Below, piece by piece: positions 47,401 to 57,700 of a stretch of 64,000 nt of DNA; position 1 is the stretch's first letter, and each line of letters starts with the position of its first letter. Origin of the DNA: Streptomyces sp. CG 926 (GTDB taxonomy: Bacteria; Actinomycetota; Actinomycetes; Streptomycetales; Streptomycetaceae); NCBI RefSeq assembly GCF_003148825.1, contig NZ_QGGZ01000009.1:359899-423898 (forward strand). The letters are read 5' to 3'. Under the pieces are notes generated by a model. The model had not been told where the DNA came from and searched no databases. It worked only from the letters and a program-made list of their open reading frames with translations. Position numbers and translations under genes: made by a program.

Positions 47401-50044
47401 CATGGAGGCCGCGCTCCTGCTCCCCGAGAGCGGCGCCCTCGACCTCCAGCTCACCGTGAGCGCCCCCGACGGAACGGGCCGGCGCGAGATCGGGTTCTTC
47501 GCCCGGACGGACGACGACATCGCGGCATCCGGCTGGACCCGGCACGGCACGGGCGTTCTGTGCCCGGCCTCCGCCGTCCCGGACACCGAGTCGGCCGCCT
47601 GGCCGCCTCCGGGTGCCGAGCCGGTCGAACTCGACGGTCTGTACGAGCAGTCGCCGGACAGCCCGTTCGCCTACGGGCCGGCCTTCCACGGCCTGCGCGC
47701 GGCCTGGTCGCGCGATCGGGAGGTGTTCGCAGAGGTACAGCTCCCCCTGGAACTGCACGAGCAGGCGTCCGAGTACCTGCTGCACCCCGCGCTGCTGGAC
47801 GCGGCGCTGCACGCGGTGGGACTCGGCGAACTGCTGGACACCGGCGGGCAGCCGCTGCGCCCGTTCGCCTGGAACGAGGTGTCGCTGCACGCCGGCGGCG
47901 CGACCACGCTGCGGGTGACCCTGTCCCCCGCCGGGGCGAACGCCGTGTCCCTGCACGCCGTCGACGGCACCGGCGCACCGGTCGTCACGGTCGGTTCGCT
48001 GATGCTGAGGCCGGTCGACGTCACACAACCGTCCACCGGACGGTCCGCCGCTCACCCCTCGCTCCTGTCCCTGGCATGGACGCCGCTCGCGCTCCCGGCG
48101 GCGGACGCCGCCGCCGCGTGGGCCGTGCTCGGTGCCGCCCCGGCCGGCCGGCCTGGGTGGGCGGGATCGGGCGTCCCGCCCCGGTCGCACGCCGATGTCG
48201 CCGCGCTGGCCGCCTCGGTGGCCGAGGGCGGGCCCGTACCGGGCTTCGTCGTACTCGACCTGACGGCCGCCGAAGAGCACTCCGGCCCCGGGCTGCTCGT
48301 GGCCACCAGGGACCGCGCCCAGCAGGTTCTGGACGCGGCCCGCGCCTGGGTCGCGGAGGACCTCGACGAGCGGCTCGCCCCGGTCACGCTGGTCGTGGCC
48401 ACCCGGCACGCGGTGGGCACCTCCGCGCAGGACGGGACGACCGGGCTCGGCTCCGCCCCGCTGTGGGGTCTGGTGCGCTCCGTGCAGTCGGAGAACCCCG
48501 GCCGGTTCGTCCTGCTGGACACCGACGGCCTGCCCGAGTCGTGGCAGGCGCTGCCGGCCGCGATCGCGACGGGTGAGGCCGAGATCGCCCTGCGCTGCGG
48601 AACGGCGCTGGTTCCCCGGCTCGACCGTGCGCCGGTGGCCGGGGCCGCCGACACGGCGGCGCTGCCCGGTGACGCGCTCGGCGATCTCGACCCGGCGGGC
48701 ACCGTGCTGGTGACCGGCGCGACCGGCGGCCTCGGCAGCCTGGTCGCCACCCACCTCGCCGAACGGCACGGCGTACGCAACCTGCTGCTGCTCAGCCGCC
48801 GGGGCCCGGAGGCGGAGGGCTCCACCGAGCTCCTGCAGCAGTTGGAGAAGCACGGGGCGACGGTCACGCTGACGGCCTGCGACGCGGCGGACCGCGACGC
48901 GCTGGCGGCCGTACTCGACGCGATCCCCGCCGAACAGCCGCTCGTCGCGGTGGTGCACTGCGCCGGAACCGCCGAGAACGGCCTGCTGGCCACGCTCGAC
49001 CCGGGCATGATCGACCGCGTCTTCCGCGCCAAGGTGGACGCCGCCGTCCACCTGCACGAGTTGACGGAGGGCATGGACCTGTCGGCCTTCGTGCTGTTCT
49101 CGTCGATAGCGGGCACCCTCGGCGGCACCGGGCAGGGCAACTACGCGGCGGCCAACACCTTCCTGGACTCACTCGCCCAGCACCGGCGGGCCCGCGGCCT
49201 CGCCGCGACCTCGCTGGCCTGGGGCCTGTGGGCGACCGAGCGCGGCATGGGCGGCGGTCTCACCGAGGCCGCCTCGGCCGGCACCCCGATGCGCGGGGTC
49301 CGGGCGCTGCCCTCCGCGGAGGGCCTGGCCCTGTTCGACCTCGGCTGGCGCTCCGCCGAACCCGTCCTGTTCCCGGCCCGCCTCGGCGGCGCCGCGCTGC
49401 GCGCCCAGGCCTCGGCCGGCACGCTCCCGCCGGTCCTGCGGGGCCTGTTCCGCACCTCGTCGCGCCGCACCGCCGGCACCGAGACCCAGGACGCGGGCAC
49501 CCAGCTGCGCCGCCGCCTGGCGCAGCTGATGCCGGTCGAGCGCCAGGAGACCCTGCTCGCGCTCGTGCGCGGGCGGATCGCCGCGGTGCTCGGGCACGGC
49601 TCCCCGGACCAGATCGAGGCGGACCGGCCGTTCCGCGACCTCGGCTTCACCTCGCTGACCGCCGTGGAACTGCGCAACCGGCTGAACGCGGCGACCGGTC
49701 TGCGCCTTCCGGTGAGCCTGGTCTTCGACTACCCGACGCTGGACGCGCTCGTGCCGCTGCTGCTGGGCAAGCTGGTCCCGGACGGCGCACCGGCGGCCGG
49801 GCAGGAGAAGGACGGCGAGGAGGCGGAGGTCCGCCGCGCGCTGGCCTCCATCCCGTTGGCGCGGCTGCGCGAGACGGGTCTGCTGGGCTCGCTGCTCGAA
49901 CTGACCGCGGACCGGGGCGAGAAGAAGCAGGAGTCCTCCGACCGCAGTGACGCGATCAAGTCCATGGACGTGGCGGCACTGCTCGCGATGGCCAGGACCA
50001 CGAGCTCCACGGACAATGCGTCGCCCTCCACGCACGAAGCGTAA
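44402..50044 (+). CDS. Type I modular PKS-B, one extension module
   Basis: 1,880 residues, 46 bp after PKS-A. An N-terminal docking coil (DKFRDYLKRAVAEARGLQQRL) precedes KS (about 33-460, Cys206), AT (565-915, Ser658 in GHSQGE, YASH 759-762: methylmalonyl), DH (935-1205, HRVMGAVPLP), KR (1435-1620, NYAAAN present) and ACP (Ser1751 in GFTSL, where GFDSL is usual). The tail after about residue 1800 ends in a docking segment (IKSMDVAALLAMA) unlike those of PKS-A and PKS-D. In the KR, the position of the LDD motif reads AEN and no A-type Trp is present, so stereochemistry is not predictable. Expected output is a methyl-branched alkene. The AT DNA is nearly identical to that of the first PKS-C module. 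Confidence 0.96.
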   Translation: MSDEDKFRDYLKRAVAEARGLQQRLREVEDKAREPIAIVGMACRYPGGAETPEALWQLVSEGTDAVSGFPEDRGWDLDRLYRTDAGESGASTTLEGGFLHGAGDFDADFFGISPVEATATDPQQRLLLETSWEALERAGVDPRTLRGSATGVFFGGTGGDFAGLLGASSMASDGYMLTGTSSSVLSGRVAYVLGLEGPAVTIDTACSSSLVSMHLAVQALRKGEISLALAGGVSVLSTPGAFPEFSRQGGLASNGRCKAFSADADGTGWGEGVGVVILQRLSDAQRDGHRVLAVLRETGINQDGASNGLTAPSGPAQRRLILRTLDGAGLSTAEVDMVEAHGTGTTLGDPIEARALLATYGQDRPADEPLWLGSVKSNIGHTQYAAGVSGVIKTVMALRHGVMPKTLHVSEPTPHVDWSGGAVRLLTESRAWPDRGRPRRAAVSSFGVSGTNAHVILEQAPETAQETVVEESGPAAALPSTPWVVSGRGEAALRAQAGRLLEHLAEHPALSATDVGLSLAGTRSAFEHRAVVLGGDRDALVAGLRSVAEGEDGAGVVSGRASASGVVFVFPGQGSQWVGMGRELWDASAVFADSMEACERALSPLVDWSLRDVVFREADDPLWARVDVVQPVLWAVMVSLAAVWRSFGVEPAAVIGHSQGEVAAACVAGGLSLEDGARVAAVRSRLVLEKLSGKGGMVSVSLPVTDVEERIAPYDGRIGVAAVNGPASVVVSGEPDALDELLASCEADGVRARRIAVDYASHSAQVDALDEDLLRELADIRPQSSPVAFHSTVSGEQLDTAGLDARYWLRNMRETVAFEGAVRAALGEGHRTLLEISPHPVLTMAVQEAIDSAGVTAHASGSLRRDDGGTGRLLNSLAEAHVAGAPVDWTRAFTGAGAHRVDLPTYAFQRQRYWLRLAASGSGDVTAAGLANPGHPLLGAVVEPAETDGLVLTGRISLRDHPWLADHRVMGAVPLPGTAFVELAVVAGDLVECPRIEELTMEAALLLPESGALDLQLTVSAPDGTGRREIGFFARTDDDIAASGWTRHGTGVLCPASAVPDTESAAWPPPGAEPVELDGLYEQSPDSPFAYGPAFHGLRAAWSRDREVFAEVQLPLELHEQASEYLLHPALLDAALHAVGLGELLDTGGQPLRPFAWNEVSLHAGGATTLRVTLSPAGANAVSLHAVDGTGAPVVTVGSLMLRPVDVTQPSTGRSAAHPSLLSLAWTPLALPAADAAAAWAVLGAAPAGRPGWAGSGVPPRSHADVAALAASVAEGGPVPGFVVLDLTAAEEHSGPGLLVATRDRAQQVLDAARAWVAEDLDERLAPVTLVVATRHAVGTSAQDGTTGLGSAPLWGLVRSVQSENPGRFVLLDTDGLPESWQALPAAIATGEAEIALRCGTALVPRLDRAPVAGAADTAALPGDALGDLDPAGTVLVTGATGGLGSLVATHLAERHGVRNLLLLSRRGPEAEGSTELLQQLEKHGATVTLTACDAADRDALAAVLDAIPAEQPLVAVVHCAGTAENGLLATLDPGMIDRVFRAKVDAAVHLHELTEGMDLSAFVLFSSIAGTLGGTGQGNYAAANTFLDSLAQHRRARGLAATSLAWGLWATERGMGGGLTEAASAGTPMRGVRALPSAEGLALFDLGWRSAEPVLFPARLGGAALRAQASAGTLPPVLRGLFRTSSRRTAGTETQDAGTQLRRRLAQLMPVERQETLLALVRGRIAAVLGHGSPDQIEADRPFRDLGFTSLTAVELRNRLNAATGLRLPVSLVFDYPTLDALVPLLLGKLVPDGAPAAGQEKDGEEAEVRRALASIPLARLRETGLLGSLLELTADRGEKKQESSDRSDAIKSMDVAALLAMARTTSSTDNASPSTHEA
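46090..46760 (+). repeat. AT-domain inverted repeat, left copy (PKS-B)
   Basis: About 670 bp that reappear, inverted, at 60240-60916 in PKS-C. The first ~380 bp look nearly identical base for base; later parts fall to about 90% by eye. It encodes the methylmalonyl AT core from FVFPGQGSQW through the YASH motif. Confidence 0.9.
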
Positions 50045-50056
50045 TCGGGGCGATGT

Positions 50057-50092
50057 AAGGGGCGGCCTTTAGGGGTCGGCGGCTCATAGCCT
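50057..50092 (+). promoter_or_regulatory. Cluster promoter C (for the P450)
   Basis: AAGGGGC-N6-TAGGGGT-N10-TAGCCT, the same architecture as promoters A and B, one base shorter before the -10-like box (50087-50092). It is followed by a ~100-base leader that contains a long pyrimidine tract (about 50107-50144) before the P450 ATG. Confidence 0.55.
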
Positions 50093-50193
50093 GCGGAAGG
50101 CGCCGCCCTCCCCTCCCTTTCCCTTCGCCTTTCTCTTTTTCGCGGTCTCTGAACCGTTCCAGCCCGACCCCACAGGAAACCGGAGTACCTTCC

Positions 50194-51408
50194 ATGAGCG
50201 AATCGACCGCCGAGCCCATCCCGTTCCCCTTCCCGGACCCGTCCTTCATCGGTGACCTGCCTCCCGAGCTGGCGGAGATCCGCGACGGTGACTCCGTGGT
50301 GGAGGTGAAGTTCCCGGACGGCATGGGCGGCTGGCTGGTGACCAAGCACGCCGACATCCGCAAGGTGCTCGTCGACCCCCGGTTCAGCAGCAAGGTCATG
50401 GCCGCCGCGGCCGCCGCGATGTCGGAGACCGAGACCGGCAAGCTGATGAACGAGTCCCTCGTCGGCATGGACGCCCCGGAGCACACCCGGCTGCGCAAGC
50501 TGGTGTCCCGTGCCTTCACCGCCCGCCGCATGGAGCTGATGCGTCCGCGCGTCAAGCAGCTGGTCGCCGAGTACCTCGACGAGATGCAGGCCAAGCCGCA
50601 GCCGGTCGACCTGGTCAAGAACTTCGCGCTGCCGCTCCCGGTGCGCGTGATCTGCGAACTCCTCGGCGTACCGGCGGAGGACCAGGACACCTTCCACGCC
50701 TGGTCGAACGCCCTACTCGGTGACTGGCAGCAGGTCGTCGAGAAGGAAGCCGCCACGGTGTCCCTGGTGAACTACTTCACCGCACTGGTCACGGCCAAGC
50801 GGGAGCAGCCCGCCGACGACCTGATGAGCGACCTGATCCGCATCAGCGAGGACGACGAGACGCTCACCACGCGCGAGATCGTCGCCCTGTCCATCGGCAT
50901 CCTCAGCGCCGGCCACGAGACCACGGCCAACCAGATCGGCATGTTCGTCCTGACGCTGCTGCACAACCCGGACGAGCTGGCGAAGCTGCGGGCCAACCCC
51001 GAGGCCGTCCCGCAGGCCGTGGAGGAGCTGCTGCGCTTCGTGCCGCTCACCACGACCGGCGGGATCATCCCGCGCCTGACCACCGCCCCGGTCGAGCTGA
51101 GCGACGGCCGGACGCTGCCGGCCGGTGTCGTGGTGATGCCCGCCGTGGCGACCGGAAACCGTGACCCCGAGCTGTTCGAGGACGGCGAGCAGCTGAACCT
51201 CTCCCGTCAGCCCAACCCGCACCTCGCGTTCGGCGCCGGCATCCACCACTGCCTGGGTGCGCAGCTGGCCCGCATCGAGCTGCAGGAGGCGCTGTCCGCC
51301 CTGCTCGCCCGCTTCCCGGACCTCGCGCTGGGGGTCCCGGAGTCGGAGCTGCGGCTCAAGCCGGCCTCGATCGTCCGCGGCCTGGAGTCGCTTCCCCTCA
51401 CCTGGTAG
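50194..51408 (+). CDS. Cytochrome P450, bacterial class I (CYP107-like)
   Basis: 404 residues. The I-helix oxygen-binding motif is AGHETT (239-244), the K-helix ExxR is ELLR (278-281) and the haem loop is FGAGIHHCLG (346-355) with Cys353 as ligand. MDAPEHTRLRKLVSRAFT is the typical C-helix region. No ferredoxin gene is adjacent, so it must use redox partners from elsewhere. Lying between the two PKS arms and behind its own copy of the cluster promoter, it is the likely post-PKS hydroxylase, epoxidase or multistep oxidase of the product. The site of oxidation cannot be told. Confidence 0.95.
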   Translation: MSESTAEPIPFPFPDPSFIGDLPPELAEIRDGDSVVEVKFPDGMGGWLVTKHADIRKVLVDPRFSSKVMAAAAAAMSETETGKLMNESLVGMDAPEHTRLRKLVSRAFTARRMELMRPRVKQLVAEYLDEMQAKPQPVDLVKNFALPLPVRVICELLGVPAEDQDTFHAWSNALLGDWQQVVEKEAATVSLVNYFTALVTAKREQPADDLMSDLIRISEDDETLTTREIVALSIGILSAGHETTANQIGMFVLTLLHNPDELAKLRANPEAVPQAVEELLRFVPLTTTGGIIPRLTTAPVELSDGRTLPAGVVVMPAVATGNRDPELFEDGEQLNLSRQPNPHLAFGAGIHHCLGAQLARIELQEALSALLARFPDLALGVPESELRLKPASIVRGLESLPLTW

Positions 51409-51422
51409 TACTCCGCTCCCGT

Positions 51423-51470
51423 ACGGCGTCGGCCCCCTGGACCTGAAGTGGTCCCGGGGGCCGACGCCGT
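51423..51470. terminator. Terminator hairpin after the P450 gene
   Basis: A perfect 15-bp stem (ACGGCGTCGGCCCCC / GGGGGCCGACGCCGT) whose 18-base loop has an inner GGACC/GGTCC pairing. It starts 15 bases after the P450 stop. Confidence 0.9.
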
Positions 51471-51670
51471 TGTGCGGGGCCGGCCCCGGACCCCGGACCC
51501 TTGACCACCCTCCCCACGTCCCCGTGTGCCCCGCCGGCCGCGACAGCCCTGCGGGGCACCTCCGCTCGGGCCCCGGTCGGCGGCACCCGGGGTGCCGGGG
51601 CTCCCCCGCGAGGGCCGGCCGGTCCCGTACGCCGCGGCGCAGGGGGCCACGCCGCTCGCCCGCCGCGCCG

Positions 51671-51696
51671 GTGCCTCCGTACGGGCACGGAGGCAC
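51671..51696. terminator. Hairpin downstream of PKS-C (second)
   Basis: A 10-bp perfect stem (GTGCCTCCGT / ACGGAGGCAC) with a six-base loop, just beyond the hairpin at 51701 when reading away from PKS-C. The pair probably forms a tandem terminator. Confidence 0.6.
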
Positions 51697-51700
51697 GCGA

Positions 51701-51732
51701 AGGGGCCGCGCTCCTCACGGAACGCGGCCCCT
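51701..51732 (-). terminator. Terminator hairpin after PKS-C
   Basis: A 10-bp perfect stem (AGGGGCCGCG / CGCGGCCCCT) with a 12-base loop, 15 bases after the PKS-C stop on the minus strand. Confidence 0.75.
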
Positions 51733-51747
51733 GGAACCACCGTGCGG

Positions 51748-54700
51748 TTACCGCTGCGCGAGCAGCCACTCGTGGATGGCGGCGGCGGTCACGTCACCGT
51801 TGCCCTCCAGCATCGTGTAGTGGTTGCCCGGCACGTCGATGGCGTCGTGCTCCAGCGGCCACACGGCCTGCCACTTCTCCGGCGGCGGGCCGACCTCGCC
51901 CGGCTCGACGCCGAAGCACTCCGAGGCCCGGACGAGCAGCGTCGGGGTCTTGATCTCCTTCGGCTGCCAGTGCTCGAACAGGGCGAAGTAGGCGGACATC
52001 GCGGTGAGACGGTTTCCGGTCATCCGACCGAAGTCCTTCTCCAGCTCCAGCGCCTTGCCCTCCATCACGGGAACGATGTAGGAGGTCTGGTCGTAGCCGG
52101 CCAGGTAGCTGTCGATCAGGACCAGCCCCTGCGGGTGGATGCCCCGTTCCTCCAGCCGCGCGGTGACCTCGTGGGCCACGCGACCGCCGGACGAACGCCC
52201 GGTGAGGACGAACGGAGTGCCCTCCGTCAGCTCCTCGATGCGCCGTACCGCGTACGCGACGGCGGCGTCCACGCTGTCCGCGACCGGCTCGCCCGTCACG
52301 AAGCCGGGCAGCATCAGCGACCACACGTCACGGATGCCGCGCAGCGGCTCGGCCAGCGCCACCAGTTCCTGGTTGCTGGCCCAGACCGACTGCGACGGGA
52401 AGCCGATGATCTTCGGGAAGGCCTCACCCGCACCGAGCCGCACGAGGCCCGGTCCCTTGCGCACGTCGGCCGGGTCCGAGAAGTTCTCGCGCAGGTCGAC
52501 CGAGTTGCGCAGCACGCTGTGCCCGATGTCCAGGCGCCCGATCTCGACGGCCCGCCGGTACATCGCTTCGACACCGTTGATCACGGCGATCCCGCTGGTG
52601 TCCGCGGGGGCCTCGGCCGGCTCCGGCTGCTGGGCCGGCGCGGCCGGCGCGGCCGGCGCGGCGGCGGGTGCGACGACGGAGCCCTTGAGCTGTTCGCTCA
52701 GTTCGGCGGCGAGGGCGGCCGGCGTGGGGTGGTCGAAGACCACGGTGGACGCCAGGCGCAGTCCGGTGAGCTCGTTGAGCCGGTTCCGCAGCTCCACGGA
52801 CGTCAGCGAGTCGAAGCCCAGCTCCGCGAAGCCCTGACCGTCCTCGATCGCCTCCGCACCGGAGTGGCCCAGGACGTGTGCGACCTCGGAACGGACCAGT
52901 TCGGCCAGTACGGAGAGCCGGTCGGCCCCGGCCGCTGCGGCCAGCTGCTCGTGCAGCCGGGAGGTGGCCCGGGCGTCGGAGCGGGCGGCCCGCCGCTGCG
53001 GAGCACGCACCAGCCCGCGCAGCAGCGGGGGCACCTGCTGTTCGCCGGTGGGCCGGGCGACCGTGGTGTTCAGGCGCATCGGGACCAGGACGGCCTCGTC
53101 GGCGACGGCGAGTGCGGCGTCGAAGGCCGCCATGCCCGTCTCGGCCGTGAAGGCGGTGACGCCTCCGCGGGCCATCCGGGCACGTTCGGCCCGGCCGAGC
53201 TCGGCTCCCATGCCGCCGGGCTGCTCCCACCAGCCCCAGGCGAGCGAGGTACCGGCCAGGCCGGCCTCGTGGCGTTGCGCGGCGAGGGCGTCCAGGAAGG
53301 AGTTCGCGGCCGCGTAGTTGCCCTGCCCCTGGCTGCCGAGCATGCCGGCGGCGGAGGAGAAGAGGACGAACGCCCGCAGCTCCGCGTCCCGGGTGAGCTC
53401 GTGCAGGTGCCAGGCGGCGTCCGCCTTGGTCCGCAGGACGGTGTCGACGCGCTCCGGGGTCAGCGACTCGATCGTCGCGTCGTCGAGCACACCCGCGGTG
53501 TGGACGACTCCGGTCAGCGGCTGCCCGGCCGGTACGTCGGCCAGCAGGGCTTCCAGGGCGGTCCGGTCCGCCACGTCGCAGGCGGCCACCCTCACCTCGG
53601 CGCCCAGTCCGCCCAGTTCGGCGACCAGGTCCGCCGCGCCGGGCGCGTCGGCGCCGCTGCGGCTGGCCAGCACCAGGTGCCGTACGCCGTGTTCGGCCAC
53701 CAGGTGCCGTGCGACCACGGCGCCCAGGGCACCGGTGCCGCCCGTGATCAGGACCGTGCCCTCGGGACCGAAGGCCCCGGCGCCCTCGGGCGCCTTGGTG
53801 TTCCTGGCCAGCCTGGGCGCGCTCGCGCCGCCCGCACGCAGGGCGAGCTGCGGTTCACCGGTGCCGAGAGCCGCCGGCAGCGCGCGGTAGGAGGCGGCGT
53901 CGTCGTCCAGGTCGATCAGGACGATCCGGTCCGGGTGCTCCGACTGTGCCGTTCGCACCAGGCCCCAGACGGCCGCGCCGCCGATGTCCGTGGTCCGGTC
54001 CGTGTCGAGGACCGGGACAGCCCCCCGGGTCAGCAGCAGCAGCTTCGAACCCGCGAGCCGTTCGTCGGACAGCCAGTGCTGGACGGTCTCCAGCACGCGG
54101 TGCGCCGCGTGGTGAGTGGCCGCGAGGACACCTCCCTGGTCACCGCCGAAGCAGGTCATCGCCACGACGGCCGGGGCGGGGGTACCCGATTCCACGGTGT
54201 CGAGGAGGGACTGCGGGTCGAGGTACGGCGTACCCGAGAGACCCGCTTCGACGAGGCGGGGCCGGAGCGACAGCGGGTCGAAGCCGAGCATCGCCCATTC
54301 GCCCGAGACCTCGCGCGAGCCGAGCGGCACCGGGGTCCACGTCAGGGTGAACAGCGAGTCCTGGCGCGGCGCGGAGCCGGAGCCGATGAACTGGTCCAGT
54401 GCGGGATCCCGCATCGTCAGCGAGTCGACCGTCGCGACCGGCAGGCCGGAGTCGTCGGTCACCAGCACCGACACCTCGGAGCGGCCCGCGGGTGCCAGGT
54501 GGACCCGTACGACCGACGCGTGGGTGGCGTGCAGCCGTACTCCGCTCCAGGCGAAGGGCATGCCCCCCTTGATGGGCTCGCGGTCCGCGGTGCCACCGAG
54601 GATGCCGAGGGCGAGCGGCTGGAGCGCCGCGTCCAGCAGGGCCGGGTGCACCCCGTACCCGCTGTCCTCGCCGTCGGCCTCCTCGGGTAGCCGGACCTCG

Positions 54701-57700
54701 GCGAACAGCTCGCCGTCCTTGTCCCACAGCGCCCGCAGGCCCTGGAACACCGGCCCGTAGGCGAATCCGGCCTCGGCCAGGTTCGGGTAGAAGTCCTCGA
54801 CGGGGATCTCCGTCGCGCCGGCCGGGGGCCACACGGTCACCGGCTCGGGGGCCGTGTCGGCCGCGCCGCCGTCGGCGAGCAGACCGGAGGCGTGCCGGGT
54901 CCACTGCTCGTCGTCGCCGTCGCCGTCCGCGCGGGAGTACAGGCTGATCGGGCGCCGGCCGGATTCGTCGAGTCCGCCGACGAGGATCTGGATGGCGCGG
55001 CCGCCCTGCTCGCCCAGCACCAGCGGGGCTTCCAGGGTGAGTTCGTCGATCAGCTCGCAGCCGACCTGGCTCCCGGCCCGCAGGGCCAGTTCCACGAAGG
55101 CGGTACCCGGCAGCAGGGCCGTGCCCAGCATGGCGTGGTGGCCGATCCAGGGCTGGGCGGCCAGGGAGAGCCGGCCGGTGAACAGGAAACCGTCGGACTC
55201 GGGCAGCGCGACCCCGGCGCCGAGCAGCGGGTGCCCGGTGGCGGTCAGTCCGATGGAAGCGGGATCCCCGCCGGTGGCCGACATGGAGTCCAGCCAGTAG
55301 CGCTTGTGCTGGAAGGCGTACGTGGGCAGGCCGACCGTGCGTGCGCCGGTCCCGGCGAACAGGGCCTTCCAGTCGACCGGGGTACCCGCGGCGTGGATCC
55401 GTCCCAGGGCCAGGGCCAGGGAGGCGGCCTCGGGCTGGTCGCGGCGCAGGGCGGGCACGCACGTCGCGCGGGTGCCGGTGTGGCCGTGGTGGTCGAGGGT
55501 CTCCTCGGCCATGGCGGTCAGCTCCCCGCCCGGGCCCAGTTCGAGGAAGGTGTCGACCCCGCGGCTCATCGCGGTCGCGACGCCGTCGGCGAAGCGGACC
55601 GTGCCGCGGACGTGCCGGACCCAGTAGTCCGGGGTGGTCAGTTCGTCGCCCGCGATCTCACCGGTCAGGTTCGAGACGAGCGGGATGCGGGGGGCGTGGA
55701 ACTCCGCCGTGGCCAGGACCTCGCCGAACGTGGCGAGCATCGGCTCCATGCGCGCCGAGTGGAACGCGTGGCTGACCGTCAGTTCCTTCGTGCGGCGGCC
55801 TTGTTCACGGAAGGTCCCGGCCAGGGCGCGCACCGGCTCCTCGTCGCCGGAGAGGACCACCGAGCGCGGGCCGTTGACCGCCGCCACGGACACCCCGTCG
55901 GGCAGCTCGGGGAGTTCGTCGTAGGTGGCCTGCACGGCCAGCATCGCTCCACCGGACGGCAGGGCCTGCATCAGCCGGCCGCGGGCGGCCACGATCCGGC
56001 AGGCGTCGGGCAGGGACCACACGCCGGCCACGTACGCCGCGGCCAGCTCACCGATGGAGTGGCCCAGCAGTACGTCGGGCCGTACGCCCCACGAGCTGAC
56101 CAGCTCGTACAGCGCCACCTCGAAGGCGAACAGTCCCGCCTGGGTGAACACGGTCCGCGAGAGGGCGGAGCCGTCGGCGAACACGACGTCCTTCACCGGC
56201 TGGTCCAGCAGGGTGTCCAGCTGGGCGCACACGGCGTCGAAGGCCTCGGCGAAGACCGGGTAGGCGTCGTACAGCTCCCGACCCATGCCCTGGCGCTGCG
56301 CGCCCTGGCCGGTGAACAGGAAGGCCGTCCTGCCGTCGCCGGCGACGCCCCGCGCCGCACCGGCCGGGGACCCGCCCTCGGCCAGCGCCGCCAGACGGTC
56401 CAGGAGCTCGTCCCGGTCCGCGCCGACGAGCACCGCGCGGTGTTCCAGCTTCGCCCGGGTGGCCGCCAGCGAGAAGCCCACGTCCAGCGGGCGGACGTCC
56501 TGCTCCCGCAGGTGGTCGGCGAGCCGCCGGGCCTGGTCCCGCAGGCCGTCCTCGGAGCGGGCCGAGATCACCCACGGCACCACCGGGGCGTCTTCCCCGG
56601 AGCCCGCGACATCCGCCGTGGGCTCCTGCGGCGCGGACCCGGTGTCCTCGGGGGCCTGCTCCAGGATGATGTGCGCGTTGGTGCCGCTGATGCCGAACGC
56701 GGAGACGCCGGCGCGGCGCGGACGGCCGGTCCGCGGCCACTCGCGGTTCCCGGTCAGCAGCTCCACCATGCCCGCGGACCAGTCCACCTGAGGGGTGGGC
56801 TCGTCCACGTGCAGCGTCTTGGGCAGCACGCTGTGCTTCAGCGCCAGGACGGACTTGATGACGCCCGCCACGCCGGCGGCGTACTGGGTGTGCCCGATGT
56901 TCGACTTGACGGAGCCGAGCCACAGGGGCCGGTCCGCGGGCCGGTCCTGGCCGTAGGTCGCCAGCAGGGCCTGCGCCTCGATCGGGTCGCCGAGGGCCGT
57001 GCCGGTGCCGTGCGCCTCCAGCATGTCGACGTCCGCCGCGCCGAGACCGGCGGAGGCCAGGGCCTGCCGGATCACGCGCTGCTGCGAGGGGCCGTTCGGG
57101 GCGGTCAGACCGTTGGACGCGCCGTCGGAGTTCACGGCGGAGCCACGCAGTACGGCCAGCACGGGACGGCCGTCGCGCACGGCGTCCGAGAGGCGCTGGA
57201 CGGCCAGCATGCCGACGCCCTCGCCCCAGCCGGTGCCGTCCGCGGCCGCCGCGAAGGCCTTCGCCCGGCCGTCGCCCGCGAGGCCGCCCTGCCGGGAGAA
57301 CTCCACGAAGGCGCCGGGCGTGGCCATCACGGTCACGCCGCCCGCGAGTGCGAGGTCGCACTCGCCGTTGCGCAGTGCCTGGGCGGCCAGGTGCAGGGTC
57401 ACCAGCGAGGACGAGCAGGCGGTGTCCACCGTCACGGCCGGTCCTTCGAGGCCGAGGGCGTAGGCGACGCGGCCCGACATCACGCTGCCCGAGGCGCCGG
57501 TGAGGGCGTAGCCGCCCGCGGCCTCGGTCGAGCTCATCAGTACGGTCGTGTACTCCTGCGGGGTACCGCCCACGAACACACCGGTACGGCTGCCGCGCAG
57601 CGCGGACGGGTCGTAGCCGGCGCGCTCCAGCGTCTCCCAGGAGATCTCCAGCAGCAGCCGCTGCTGCGGGTCCATCGACAGGGCCTCACGGGGCGAGATG

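Larger units (their letters stand above)
51409..51747. other. Gene-free spacer between the two convergent PKS arms
   Basis: 339 bp without a supported gene; the open frames are short and overlap three hairpins (51423, 51671 and 51701), each listed separately. It insulates the plus-strand P450 transcript from the minus-strand PKS-C transcript. Confidence 0.7.

Noticed and set aside
51409..51747. Short open frames between the P450 and PKS-C
   Set aside because: They lie across strong hairpins, lack ribosome sites and have no recognisable product.
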